From NCBI RefSeq assembly GCF_905171775.1, contig NC_053489.1:593711344-593775343 (forward strand): 64,000 bases of DNA. Reading direction: 5' to 3'. Of this stretch, positions 31,053-41,315 are shown in pieces. The DNA comes from Rana temporaria (lineage: Eukaryota; Chordata; Amphibia; Anura; Ranidae). The notes under the pieces are model-generated. The model did no database searches. It was not told the origin of the DNA and saw only the letters and a list, made by a program, of their open reading frames with translations. Each line of letters opens with the position of its first letter. Within the stretch, counting starts at the first letter, position 1. The translations under genes were made by a program, and so were the position numbers.

Positions 31053-33796
31053 CGAGCTTGTCTAGGTCTCAAACGTTTTGCGGAGCGCAAGTACTCGAGA
31101 TTTTTATGGTCCGTAAAAATTATAATCAGGTGAATTGCTCCTTCTAACAAGTACCTCCACTCCTCGAGGGCAAATTTGATAGCGAGGAGTTCTCTGTCCC
31201 CTACGTCATAATTCTTCTCTGGAGTTGTTAGTTTCCTGGAGGCAAAGGCCACGGGATGGAGTAGGGACTTTAACCCTTGCCTTTGTGAAAGAATGGCTCC
31301 TAGGGCTGTCTCAGAGGCATCCACTTCCAAAGTAAAGGGCAACTTTGGATCAGGGTGCCGTAAGACAGGTGCTGAAGAAAAAATCTTTTTTAGTTTCTCA
31401 AAAGCTTCCTGAGCCTCCTGCGACCAGTGAAAATGGCTGCCTTGGTGGGTAAGTTTGGTGATAGGAATCACAATCTCAGAAAACCCGACGATAAATCGCC
31501 GGTAGAAATTGGCGAAGCCAATAAACCGCTGCACTGCCTTCTTATCCACTGGTGTCGGCCAGTCTAAGATGGCTTTGATCTTCTGGGGATCCATGGCGAC
31601 CCCGCCGGTGGAGATGACAAAACCTAGAAACTGTATCGTCGTTCTTTCAAATTCGCATTTTTCGGCTTTCAAAAATAATTTGTGTTTCCTGAGGATAGTA
31701 AGAACTTTCTTGACGTGGTGCCTATGAAGCTCAAGAGAAGGGGAAAAAATGAGGATGTCGTCCAGGTATACAACTAAAAAATCATCCAAATACTCACGAA
31801 AGATATCATTGACCAGATGTTGAAAGGTGGCCGGGGCATTGCAGAGCCCGAATGGCATGACGAGATATTCAAAATGACCGAACCGTGACCTGAAGGCGGT
31901 CTTCCATTCATCCCCGACTCGGATTCTAACAAGATTGTAGGCACCCCTCAGATCCAATTTGGAAAACACCTGGGCATCTCGAAATCTCTGAAAAAGCTCT
32001 GGTATGAGAGGCAACGGGTACCTATTTTTGATGGTGATCCGGTTAAGTTCTCTGTAGTCGATACAGGGTCGTAACGAGCCGTCTTTCTTTTGAACGAAAA
32101 AGATACCTGCCCCCGCTGGAGAAGAAGAAGGTCGGATAAAGTTCTTTTGTAAGTTTTCGTCGATGTATTCCTTAAGAGCCGCATGCTCGGTTTCAGATAA
32201 CGGGAAGATGCAGCCGAAAGGTATTTCAGAGCCAGGTAAGAGATCAATCGGGCAATCATAAGGCCGATGGGGAGGGAGAGAGTCAGCCTGCTGTTTATCA
32301 AAAACGTCTTTAAATTCATGGTAAACAGAGGGGACGTGAGGTGGAAGTTCAGGTGAGGTTACCACAGTTGAACAGGTGGCTACCGTGGGTGCGCAGCAGT
32401 TTTGGGCACAAAAGGAAGATGTAAAGTTGACCTCTTTCTTCAGCCAATCGATGCAAGGTTGATGTGTTTGCAACCAGGGGAGTCCTAAAATAATAGGAAA
32501 AAGCGGTGAAGGAATGAGATCTAGTTGTAGAAATTCCTGATGACCTGAATCGGTAATGGCTAGAAGAGGCACAGTTTCCTGTGAGACTAGTCCCGATTTA
32601 GGAAGAGAGCCATCAGCCAAATGTATTTGCAAGCGTTGATCCTTATTGCGAAGGGGTATGTGGAGTTTAAGGGCTAAATTGGAGTCCAGAAAATTACTGC
32701 ATGCACCTGAATCAAGGATGGCCGGGAGGCGGATGGTCTTTTCCGGTAGGTGTAAAGAGACGAAGAGTACAAGATGAGTTTGAGAACTATTTGAGACATG
32801 AAGGTTGAAAACAGGTTGAATCGGGAACTTACTCGGTCTTATGGGGCAGGTGCGAAGAAAATGACCGGTGGCACCGCAATACAGACACAAGTTATTCTGG
32901 CGTCTACGCAGTCTTTCCTCACTGGTGAGAGGGGTTCGAACCAGTCCGAGTTGCATGGGTTCCGGGTCTGGAAGACTGCCGTGTTGAGGAGCCACAGGAG
33001 GGGATGCAGCTGTAACTACCCTGGGTGGAACCCAAGCAGGGCGTGAAGTCTGGAAGCGCTCAGTGCGTCGTTCTCGTAAACGTCGGTCCAGCTGGGTGGC
33101 GGACTGGATCAAGGCCTCTAACGAAGCGGGAGCCTCGGTTCTTGCCAACTCATCCTTGAGAGTTTCTGAGAGTCCCTGGCGGAATTGGTATTTTAGTGCT
33201 GCGTCATTCCAGCCGGTGTCAGCTGACCATTTGCGGAATTCCGCGGTATAATCCTCTACCGGACGCCTCCCCTGGGTTAGATTATGGAGGACGGTCTCAG
33301 CAGAAGCCATACGCTGCGGGTCATCATATAACTGAGCCATATGATCAAAGAAAGAGTCCAGTGAATCTAGGATCGGACTTTGTTTTTCCATTAGGCTGTG
33401 CGCCCAAGCCTGGGGTTCTTCGGACAAGAGGGAAATAACAAATCCAACTTTCACGGCCTCGGAGAAAAAAGTTCTAGGCTGGAGGTCCAAGTATAAAGTA
33501 CACGCGTTTTTGAACGCCCGATATTTTCGGCGTTCGCCAGAAAAACGCTCCGGAGGAGGGACCCGAGGTTCCGGGTGGATCAATCCGACAGCTGAACTGG
33601 GAATGGACTGTGATGAGGAAGTCCCGACAGCAGATGCAGCAGGTGGGGGTGCTACACCAGGAGACCCAGTTAACTGTTGTAGACAGCCATCGACTTGGAC
33701 ATATCCCTCCTGAAGTTTCTGCACCGCCTCGGTAAGCGCGGACACCTGCTGGCAAAGTGTCTCGAAAGGTGAACGCACCCTGTCGGTCTGGGACAT
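30881..33796 (-). CDS. Gypsy gag-protease-RT-RNase H polyprotein, frame broken near its end
   Basis: Residues 1-300 are Gag, with a retrotransposon Gag core (RKYRAFKNACTLYLDLQP). A CCHC zinc knuckle follows at about 304-317 (CLYCGATGHFLRTC). An aspartic protease motif, ILDSGACSNFL, is at about 360. RT has LDLRGAYNLVRI (about 614) and the catalytic VVYLDDILIF (about 677). RNase H has LEVDASETALGAIL (about 823) and FTDHKNLEYL (about 894). The frame is open for 971 codons, but after about residue 918 it leaves the family sequence at a run of nine T (+ strand A run, 31036-31044) and runs into an unrelated tail. The first Met lies about 25 nt from the LTR. One homopolymer indel is the only break I see; it could be genomic or a sequencing error. 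Confidence 0.93.
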   Translation of the reverse strand: MSQTDRVRSPFETLCQQVSALTEAVQKLQEGYVQVDGCLQQLTGSPGVAPPPAASAVGTSSSQSIPSSAVGLIHPEPRVPPPERFSGERRKYRAFKNACTLYLDLQPRTFFSEAVKVGFVISLLSEEPQAWAHSLMEKQSPILDSLDSFFDHMAQLYDDPQRMASAETVLHNLTQGRRPVEDYTAEFRKWSADTGWNDAALKYQFRQGLSETLKDELARTEAPASLEALIQSATQLDRRLRERRTERFQTSRPAWVPPRVVTAASPPVAPQHGSLPDPEPMQLGLVRTPLTSEERLRRRQNNLCLYCGATGHFLRTCPIRPSKFPIQPVFNLHVSNSSQTHLVLFVSLHLPEKTIRLPAILDSGACSNFLDSNLALKLHIPLRNKDQRLQIHLADGSLPKSGLVSQETVPLLAITDSGHQEFLQLDLIPSPLFPIILGLPWLQTHQPCIDWLKKEVNFTSSFCAQNCCAPTVATCSTVVTSPELPPHVPSVYHEFKDVFDKQQADSLPPHRPYDCPIDLLPGSEIPFGCIFPLSETEHAALKEYIDENLQKNFIRPSSSPAGAGIFFVQKKDGSLRPCIDYRELNRITIKNRYPLPLIPELFQRFRDAQVFSKLDLRGAYNLVRIRVGDEWKTAFRSRFGHFEYLVMPFGLCNAPATFQHLVNDIFREYLDDFLVVYLDDILIFSPSLELHRHHVKKVLTILRKHKLFLKAEKCEFERTTIQFLGFVISTGGVAMDPQKIKAILDWPTPVDKKAVQRFIGFANFYRRFIVGFSEIVIPITKLTHQGSHFHWSQEAQEAFEKLKKIFSSAPVLRHPDPKLPFTLEVDASETALGAILSQRQGLKSLLHPVAFASRKLTTPEKNYDVGDRELLAIKFALEEWRYLLEGAIHLIIIFTDHKNLEYLRSAKRLRPRQARWALFFYNLISILLIGLVRKMERRTHFPGCSQRLLAQRNQVPSCLPGIFSWFLKLIC

Positions 33797-33821
33797 TTTT
33801 TTGTTTTTGGCTGGTTTATAC

Positions 33822-34489
33822 TATCAGGAATCAAGTACTCACCGAGACCGAACTGCCGAGGGTGGTTCACCTTTACGACCAAGCGCGCCCGCCCACTGAG
33901 TTTTGGAACAGGTGGCAGAAGCACGAGGCGGTACCGGTGCCAGTGGAGAAGCGTTGACCGGTGACGGTTGTAGATGACAGGTGCTTCTGGGTGACTGCAG
34001 ACGGAAACAGGAACAAACAATACTGAAGCCGGATAACCGGTACTGAAAGAGTCCAAGAAACAAACTGGAAAGTCCGGGGTGCAAGCCAAGGTTCGGGGAG
34101 CAGAGAAGACAGCAGATCCGGGTCACAAGCCAAGAGGTTCAAGGGCAGGAGAAACAACAACAGAGTCCAGGTCACAAGCCGAGATCGGGGTCAGAAGAGT
34201 TCAATAGAGTGGTGAAGCAATCCGAGGTCAGGTTCCAGGTGAGAGGTGAGTCGAACGGAATTCCAACAGGAAATGGTTTCCAGAGACACAGGTTCAGGAA
34301 GTAGCTGACGATAAACCAGCAACCTGTCTACTGACAGGAGCTGGTTTAAATAGGGCGGTCACGCTGGTGATGGGCCCCGAGAGGTCACATGCATATGCGC
34401 ACACGCCTAAAGTGCCCAGTTAGCCGCCGGGAAGCCAATCTACTACGCTGGTGTGTTAAAGGAGGAAGTACAGCGCTTTGGCCCTGACA
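33822..34489 (-). repeat. 5' LTR of the Gypsy element
   Basis: Partner of 28793-29460. It should hold the promoter; GGTTTAAATAGGGCGG near 34343-34358 (read on the + strand) is an AT-rich box, but I do not call a TATA with confidence. Confidence 0.93.
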
Positions 34490-34506
34490 CTTTACAATCA
34501 CTTTAA

Positions 34507-34848
34507 TTTCTGTAATATAGTCTATGCTAATGTCACAGCCTTCTAAATAACAATACGTGCTAAAGTGGGAACATGATCTGAATTTGGAATTAGATTTTGA
34601 GGATTGACACAAACTAGCTGGAAATGCTTCCAGATATGTTAACACGTCTCTCAAAGAAGCTAATTATACATTTTAGCTAGATAGTATATGGTCTTGATAA
34701 GGTTGACCTCTTATGTTCCTGGAGCCTCATCATGCTACTTCAAAGGTTGTGGCCAAGAAGGTTCATTCCTCCACACTTGGTGGGAATGCCCAACAGTCTG
34801 CAGATTTTGGGTTTGTGTCTACAATTTCTTATATTCCCTAATAGATAT
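34507..34848 (+). pseudogene. L1-like ORF2, C-terminal cysteine-rich segment
   Basis: The frame around 34726-34850 reads CYFKGCGQEGSFLHTWWECP then RFWVCVYNFLY, matching the C-terminal zinc-finger-like segment of L1 ORF2 (CxxC...H...WWxC). It is cut by the LTR element at 34849. Confidence 0.8.
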
Positions 34849-35557
34849 TGTAACGGAATGACCTGTGACAACCAGAGTCTTTGGAAGGATGCGGGGTACT
34901 CCTGTGCCAGCGTCACTAATGACTCTTGGGTCTAGGGTCACCCTGTGCCCCTTTTGGGCATAGGGTGACTGAGTAATATTAATTATAAATTACATGAGAT
35001 GGGACATTACTGATAATTCATGTATTGCAGGAGATCTGGACATATTACAGGTGATTTAATTCTGACCCCCAACCGGTCAATATGAGTGTCTCCTTCAATA
35101 CTAATACTGTTTTGTGTGAAAAGTCTATTGATGATAGAGGTGTTGTGAGTTAGCAGTCTAAAGGTCAGATGTCTCCTTTTAGGGGTAGGGAATCAGCATG
35201 TCAATTATGTTTAGTAAAGGAACGTGTATTATGAAGTAGGTGAGAACAGCTTGTGGAGCCATGCTGTCTGGATAATGTTTAGTAATTATCCCATCTGAAG
35301 GTATATTGAAGCCCCCCCATTGTGTGCTGTGTGGGTAGAGAGTTCTTTGTCCCTGTGATTAACTTTAACATTCTGTACTGTATATAAGAAAGCTAAGATA
35401 CCATTAAAAGTGTTCATACATTTTGAAACCAGTAACTAGAGCTTGTGTCTCGGTTATTTGGGAAATGGATGGATCATGTCTGTTGGATGGTTGGAGTGTC
35501 AGATAAGCTGGCGTGGTTGATGGAATGGGAATATCGTAAACGGTGGTGACCATTACA
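34849..35557 (+). repeat. 5' LTR of the SAP-ORF element
   Basis: 709 bp. TACTGTATATAAGAAAGC near 35377 supplies a TATA-like box. Matches the 3' LTR with scattered substitutions. Confidence 0.92.
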
Positions 35558-35574
35558 GTGGTGGCAGCAGTGGG

Positions 35575-37095
35575 ATGTTTTCATCACCAGAAGAACAGCT
35601 ACAAGGACACAGGACAATGGAGACACAGTATGAACGGCTGAAGCTCTCTTCCCTCATCGACTTACTGGAGAGCCGGGGCAGACCGGCCAGCAACCGTAAG
35701 AAAAGGGACATTATTGCAGAACTTGTCAAAATGGATAGAGCTGAAAGGCCCAGTGTAACAGACAGGACACCCGAGGAAGAAAGTTTTGATCGGGCTGTTA
35801 AATGTGGACTGGCACAGTATGGTCCTAACCCTCCACTGGAGATCATAGACCTGGTTATAGCGGCTGTGGATGCCACTTGGCTGCATCAAAGAGGTGCTGC
35901 AGCAGCAGAAGTCACAGAAGAGAGAGGAGTGGTACAGATACCAGTCTCCATGGAAGAGGAATTCCGAAGGAGGTTACAAGAGATGCAGGTACAGCACAAA
36001 GGACCAGTATCAGAGGAGGCCCTGCTGGGATGGTCGGATGTGATTTGTTGCCAACTCTGGAAGGAAGCGCTAGCTCTTGAGCAGCAACACCAGGGGAAGG
36101 TTCTCCCCTCCATCCATGTAAGGTACTGGCCACAGTATGATGCACGAATGCCGTTGTTGGGGGAACAATTAAAGCAGGAGTGGACAGCTGAGTTAAGCAG
36201 GCTGATCCGGGCAGAGATGCGGCTGGACAAAAGCTACAGAGCCCTCCGGTGGCATGTAGCCCAAGAGTGCCTGTGGTCAGCGGATGACAGCCCCACAGAG
36301 GGCTTTGATTATGATGGCCTGGGACTATTGTATTGGAGGATGTCCAGTGATCCAGACTTCGGGGATGATAGGGAGTGGCGTTTGGAGGACATAATGGAGC
36401 ACAGAGAGGAAAAATGTAATGTCTCGGAAGGGCACTGGTTACAGGAAGATTTGGAGTTTCTGGCCATTCAGGAATGGGAGCTGGAGATCGCCTTCAAGCA
36501 GGTGCTAGACTCTGCTTAGCAGCAGGGTGGGGCTCCCATTGCCTGGGACTATGAGGAAATTTCAGATGACAGCTCTGAAATCCTAGCTGATGAATCGGCA
36601 GTGGAAAATATGGAGATTGCCATTCCCAAAGCTGAAGCGGATGGTGTGGAGTTCCAGGGAGCCGGGGCAGTTGGCCCCTCTCTCCAGCAACAAGCTGAGG
36701 TGGTAAAGCTTTTACTCCCAGCTGAATCACTGGCAGCAGGGCAGGATGCTACTGGCCACTGCACACAACTGCAGCTTGAGCTGACATCGGTGGATGGGAC
36801 TGTGGTCTCCACTCACAGCAACTCAGCCAAAGAGCTGGCAATAGAGCAGAGTGCCACGAGCCTCTGCTCTCAACTAGCAGGAGAGGGAGTTCCTGTGGTA
36901 GTGGATGGGACTGTGGTCCCCACTCACAGCAACCCAGCAGAAGAGCCGGCAACAGAGCAGAGTGCCACAGGCCTCTGCTCTCAACTAACGGAAGAGGGAG
37001 TTCCTGGGGTAGTGGATGGGACTTCAGTCTTCACTGACACAACCCCAGAAAATGGTGCGGCACTGAGACAGGAGGATGTCAGCTTTGCTTTGTAA
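35575..37095 (+). CDS. SAP-like Gag-type protein with an internal in-frame TAG
   Basis: 314 codons from ATG 35575 to TAG 36517-36519, then 191 more open codons in the same frame to TAA 37093-37095. Residues about 21-50 (LKLSSLIDLLESRGRPASN then KKRDIIAEL) resemble a SAP helix-turn-helix, which vertebrate Gypsy Gag proteins often carry at their N-terminus. The middle is helical and charged (LLGWSDVICCQLWKEALA, LIRAEMRLDKSYRALRW) with no zinc knuckle. The part after TAG is acidic and holds VDGTVVSTHSN-type repeats of about 41 residues. The stop context is TAG CAG CAG. Either one substitution split the ORF or the stop is read through. A Gag origin is likely from position between PBS and PPT; function is otherwise unknown. 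Confidence 0.75.
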
Positions 37096-37507
37096 GCACC
37101 GGGAGATTTTCACCTACCACCAGTGGATGGGACTTCAGTCTCCATTGGTATACCCCAGGGGTTGGGGCCAGTGCCCAGATCCCCAACAGCATGATGGACT
37201 GAGCCCAGTCACCCTGTCTTCTCTCCAACGGCTGAAAGGACTCCAGGGAGAAGGGCCAGTCCAGGCCTCTCCCCAGCGGCAGGCATGTTCTCTGAGAGAG
37301 GCAGAGGTTGGCTGGGTGAGTAATGCTCTGTTTGGAGCAATTTATTTGGGGTACGGTATGGATACCAGCATTGGGGGACTGGAACTACTGACTAACTTCA
37401 GAGTCAACCCTTTTGGGGTTCCCTCCTGTGTCAGTCTCCCACCGAAAGGGGAGAGATGTAACGGAATGACCCGTGACAACCAGAGACTTTGGAAGCATGG
37501 GGGGTAC

Positions 37508-39194
37508 TAGATATGTGCATTCCCGTTCGTACGAATGTTATTTTCGTACGAAAATGTTCATTTTCGTACCCGCAGAATAATGTGTACATACGAAAAAATT
37601 AAAGCACCAAAATACGAAAACGACAGGATTACGATTGAGCCGCATAACGAACAACCGCAAATACGAACGAACGATCTGACAAAAATACGACAAAACGAAA
37701 ACGGCAAAAGGACGAAAATTACATCTATAACAAAAGATTTGCATTCTGTATCCTGTTTGAATCCCCTCTCTGCTCGTATCCTCAGCCGCATGTCCACATG
37801 ACACCTACAACAAAAGATTTGCATTCTGTATTTTGTTTGAATCCCCTCTCTGTTCGTATCCTCAGCCGTATGTTCACACGACATCCACAACAAAAGATTT
37901 GCATTCTGTATCCTGTTTGAATCCCTTCTCTGTTCGCACCCTCAGTCGTATGCTCATATGACATCCACAACAAAAGACCCGCACTCTGCATTTTGTTTGA
38001 ATCCTTTCCCTGTCCGCATCCCCAGTCGCATGCTCACACGACATCCACAACAAAAGATTTGCATTCTGTATCCTGTTTGAATCCCCTCTCTGTTCGTATC
38101 CTCAGCCGTATGTTCACACGACATCCACAACAAAAGATTTGCACTCTGTATCTTGTTTGAATCCCTTCTCTGTTCGCACCCTCAGTCGTATGCTCACACG
38201 ACATCCACAACAAAAGACCCGCACCCTGTATTTTGTTTGAATCCTTTCCCTGTCCGCATCCCCAGTCGCATGCTCACACGTCATCCACAACAAAAGATTT
38301 GCATTCTGTATCTTGTTTGAATCCCTTCTCTGTTCGCACCCTCAGTCGTATGCTCACACGACATCCACAACAAAAGACCCGCACCCTGTATTTTGAATTC
38401 CTTTTTTCTGTTCGTATTTTGGATTCAACAGAATGCAAATCTTTTGCCACAGATGTCACAGGAACACACGACCGAAAACACCAAAAGAAAAAGGACCCAA
38501 AACACAGAATGCAAATCCCTTGCCACAGATGTAATTTTCGTTTTTTTGAATGGGCAGTGAGTATAGTTAGTAAAGCAGCTTCTCTTTTGTGCTGAGTAGT
38601 ACAGTAAAGCCAAAGGGAGATCAGTTGGCCAGACTTTTGAACCCAAAAATGGTTTTCTGATGGAGTTTAAAAACGAACAAATTTTCTGAGAACGAACGGA
38701 AAACGATAGTTTTTATGTTTGTTGTTGAAAAAGTCTGACCAAGTGTATGGGGCTTAACAATCGTTAATATGGATGAGCCGCGTGTTGAAAGTGCTGCGAA
38801 TCCCGCGATATATTTACGAAAGTACAAAATGACGAAAATCCTTTTTCTGTTCATATCTTCAGTCGCATGCCCACATGACATCCACAACAAATTGTCATAG
38901 ATGTCACACGAACACATGACCGAAAACATGAACAGAAAAAGGAATCCAAAACACAGAATGCAAATCATTGAAGAAAATTCACGAACATGAATTAAACAGA
39001 ATAACGAACCATCCCGCATGTACGAAAATAAAACGGTAACGAAAATACGAAACGATCGGAATACGAAAAAATCTCGTCGTACGAAAAACAAACGGGAACG
39101 AACAGGAAAACGGGCGTCTTACGAAAAATGAACGGAAACGAACCTACGGAACGATACGAAACAGAACAAAAAAAACATTTTTTTTTCCTGTCTA
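37508..39194. mobile_element. non-autonomous hAT-like element, 1.7 kb
   Basis: Flanked by GGGGGTAC (37500-37507, 39195-39202), an 8-bp duplication confirmed by the uninterrupted 5' LTR. Ends TAGATATG and CCTGTCTA. Both subterminal zones carry many TACGAAAA/TTCGTA motifs, candidate transposase sites. An 80-bp tandem array fills the left half. A related, more degraded element appears to lie at 42.9-43.9 kb. Confidence 0.85.
37731..38450. repeat. nine-unit 80-bp tandem array with a 240-bp higher order
   Basis: CAAAAGA recurs exactly every 80 bp at 37731, 37811, 37891, 37971, 38051, 38131, 38211, 38291 and 38371. Units fall into two types (CAAAAGATTTGCATTCTG and CAAAAGACCCGCAC), giving AAB-AAB-AB after the first copy. 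An inverted partial copy (AGAATGCAAATCTTTTG) occurs at about 38430. Confidence 0.93.
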
Positions 39195-39462
39195 GGGGGT
39201 ACTCCTGTGCCAGCGTCACTAATGACTCTTGGGTCTAGGGTCACCCTGTGCCCCTTTTGGGCATAGGGTGACTGAGAAATATTAATTATAAATTGCATGA
39301 GATGGGACATTACTGATAATTCATGTATTGCAGGAGATCTGGACATATTACAGGTGATTTAATTCTGACCCCCAACCGGTCAATAAGAGTGTCTCCTTCA
39401 ATGCTAATACTGTTTTGTGTGAAGTCTATTGATGATAGAGGTGTTGTGAGTTAGCAGTCTAA

Positions 39463-39873
39463 GGCCTGAATCACACTAGTGCGTTGCGTTTTGGAGCTCC
39501 GTTGTCTTTGCGAATTTCTCTATAAGGTGTTCTGCAGATCAACTGCGTTTTAGCTGCAGATCAGGTGCGAATTTGGAGACCTGGGAGAGGGGAGGGGGAG
39601 GGGGGAAGTGTATTGAACTGAATGAGACAAATACTGATGAGAAATGAACACATCTGCGAATTCAGCTGCGTACCCATAGAAGATAATGGGACTGAATTCG
39701 CACCTGAGCCGCACCGCAAGACATAAAAACCGCACACGGTTTGGAGGCAATGCGCAGTGCGGATGCATCGCACATATGTGAACCAGCCTCATTGAAAACA
39801 ATGTATTTTGAAATGTCCTGCGAATTAGATGCGGTTTAAGCTGCACTCAATTCGCATAGGTGTGAACCTGGCC
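39463..39873. mobile_element. Harbinger-type MITE, 411 bp, TAA duplication
   Basis: Ends GGCCTGAATCACAC and GTGTGAACCTGGCC, flanked by TAA (39460-39462, 39874-39876). The empty site is visible in the 5' LTR (GTCTAAAGGTCAG). Confidence 0.9.
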
Positions 39874-40376
39874 TAAAGGTCAGATGTCTCCTTTCAGGGG
39901 TAGGGAATTAGCATGTCAATTATGTTTAGTAAAGGAACGTGTATTATGAAGTACGTGAGAACAGCTTGGCGGAGCCATGCTGTCTGGATAATGTTTAGTA
40001 ATTAGTCCATCTGAAGGTGTATTGAAGCCCCCCCATTGTGTGCTGTCTGGGTGGAGAGTTCTTTGTCCCTGTGATTAACTTTAACATGCTGTACTGTATA
40101 TAAGAAAGCTAAGATACCATTAAAAGTGTTCATACATTTTGAAACCAGTAACTAGAGCTTGTGTCTCGGTTATTTGGGAAATGGAATGGATCGTGTCTGT
40201 TGGATGGTTGGAGTGTCAGATAAGCTGTCTTGGTTGATGGAATGGGAATATCGTAAACGGTGGTGACCGTTACAGATATAAATCTTAAAAAAAAAAAACA
40301 CACCAGGCTTTATTGGGCTGACCCATTTTAGAAGCCCTGTGGCATTTGAGAAGGCTGATCTCTTTTGTGCTTTTAA

Positions 40377-41274
40377 CCTCCCTGGCGGTAAACCCAAGCG
40401 TGACTCGGGGGTGGATTTATTATGCTATTATCGGTATCCCCGAGTCACGCTCGGGGTGGATGTGCAGAGTGTGCAGCGGCGTGCAGCGGCTTACCTTCTC
40501 TCTGGATCCACAGGCAAGTTACTTACCTTGTCCCTGGATCCAGCGATGCATACCCTCTATGTGAGCGAGCGGGTCCTCGCTCGATTCACAGTGTCCCCGT
40601 GTGCCGCCGATCTCCGTTCCCTGCGACGTTACGACGCACGGGGCAGAGAACGGCGCCAAATTAAAAAAGTAAACAAACACATTACATACAGTTTACTGTA
40701 ATATTATAGATTACAGTACTGTATGTAAAAAATACACACCCCCTTGTCCCTAGTGGTCTGCCCAGTGCCCTACATGTACATTTATATAATAAAAACTGTT
40801 CTTTCTGCCTGCAAACTGTAGATTGTCCATAGCAACCAAAAGTGTCCCTTTATGTCAAAAATGGTTTTAGATCAGCTAGAAAAGAGCAATAATAAATTAT
40901 AATCACTTGCAGAATTGTGCGATAGCGATTTGTGGGGAAATTCGTCATAAAAAAATAAAAGTAATGACAGCGACAATTCTGCAACTGAGCAAATTTCAGT
41001 GATTTTGAGTTGATTACATTATTGAATCATTTTTATTATAATTATATTATTATTTGTTATAATTATTTATAATTATTTATTATATTATAATTTATAATTT
41101 TGTTTTTAAAAAAAAAATCATACCCGGGATGCCTACAAGACTCTTGTTTGGTCAGATTTAAATGAGTTATTCCTAAAAATTACAGGCCTACAGTATAAAA
41201 CGCCAAATTTCCTTGCAAAATAATTGTACCGCTTTTGGTACATAATTCCAGACAGAATCATACCGCCAGGGAGG
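40377..41274. mobile_element. TTAA-flanked element with CCTCCCTGGCGGTA ends
   Basis: CCTCCCTGGCGGTA and TACCGCCAGGGAGG are perfect inverted ends with TTAA outside (40373-40376, 41275-41278). About 0.9 kb and non-coding. The superfamily is Kolobok or piggyBac by target site; I cannot decide which. Confidence 0.88.
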
Positions 41275-41315
41275 TTAACAGTGATTGCGATATTGCGATA
41301 GCTAGGTTGTGGAAG

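Larger units (their letters stand above)
28793..34489 (-). mobile_element. complete Ty3/Gypsy chromodomain LTR retrotransposon
   Basis: 5.7 kb on the - strand with 668-bp LTRs at each end and CTTTA target duplications (28788-28792, 34490-34494). The 5' LTR is 33822-34489 and the 3' LTR 28793-29460. A polypurine tract with a run of eight G abuts the 3' LTR (about 29461-29475). No canonical TGG primer-binding site follows the 5' LTR; the leader is only about 25 nt before the gag start, as in self-priming Tf1/sushi-type elements (inference). The order gag, protease, RT, RNase H, integrase, chromodomain is that of Metaviridae chromoviruses. Confidence 0.95.
28503..34502. mobile_element. T2/Kolobok-type MITE (about 300 bp) interrupted by a Gypsy element
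   Basis: Left TTAAAGGAGTTGTAAAG and right CTTTACAATCACTTTAA are inverted. The TTAA duplicates lie at 28499-28502 and 34503-34506. TTAAAGGRR ends with a TTAA target define the Xenopus T2 MITE family. The Gypsy element splits it at CTTTA. Confidence 0.75.
34849..40274 (+). mobile_element. LTR retrotransposon without pol, SAP-like ORF only
   Basis: LTR 34849-35557 and LTR 37457-40274 both start TGTAACGGAATGACC and end ATTACA/GTTACA. Target duplication GATAT lies at 34844-34848 and 40275-40279. TGGTGGCAGCAGTGGGAT right after the 5' LTR (35559) looks like a primer-binding site, and AAAGGGGAGAGA (37445-37456) is a polypurine tract. The internal region is only 1.9 kb and holds one long ORF with no protease, RT or integrase. 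The 3' LTR is swollen by two insertions. It must have been moved by proteins from another element. Confidence 0.93.
37457..40274 (+). repeat. 3' LTR of the SAP-ORF element, with two nested MITEs
   Basis: LTR sequence lies at 37457-37507, 39195-39462 and 39874-40274, equivalent to the 709-bp 5' LTR once the insertions at 37508-39194 and 39463-39873 are set aside. Confidence 0.92.

Noticed and set aside
37731..38450. Regular 80-bp array considered as a CRISPR array
   Set aside because: Repeats are directly adjacent with no variable spacers, and they lie inside a hAT-like element.
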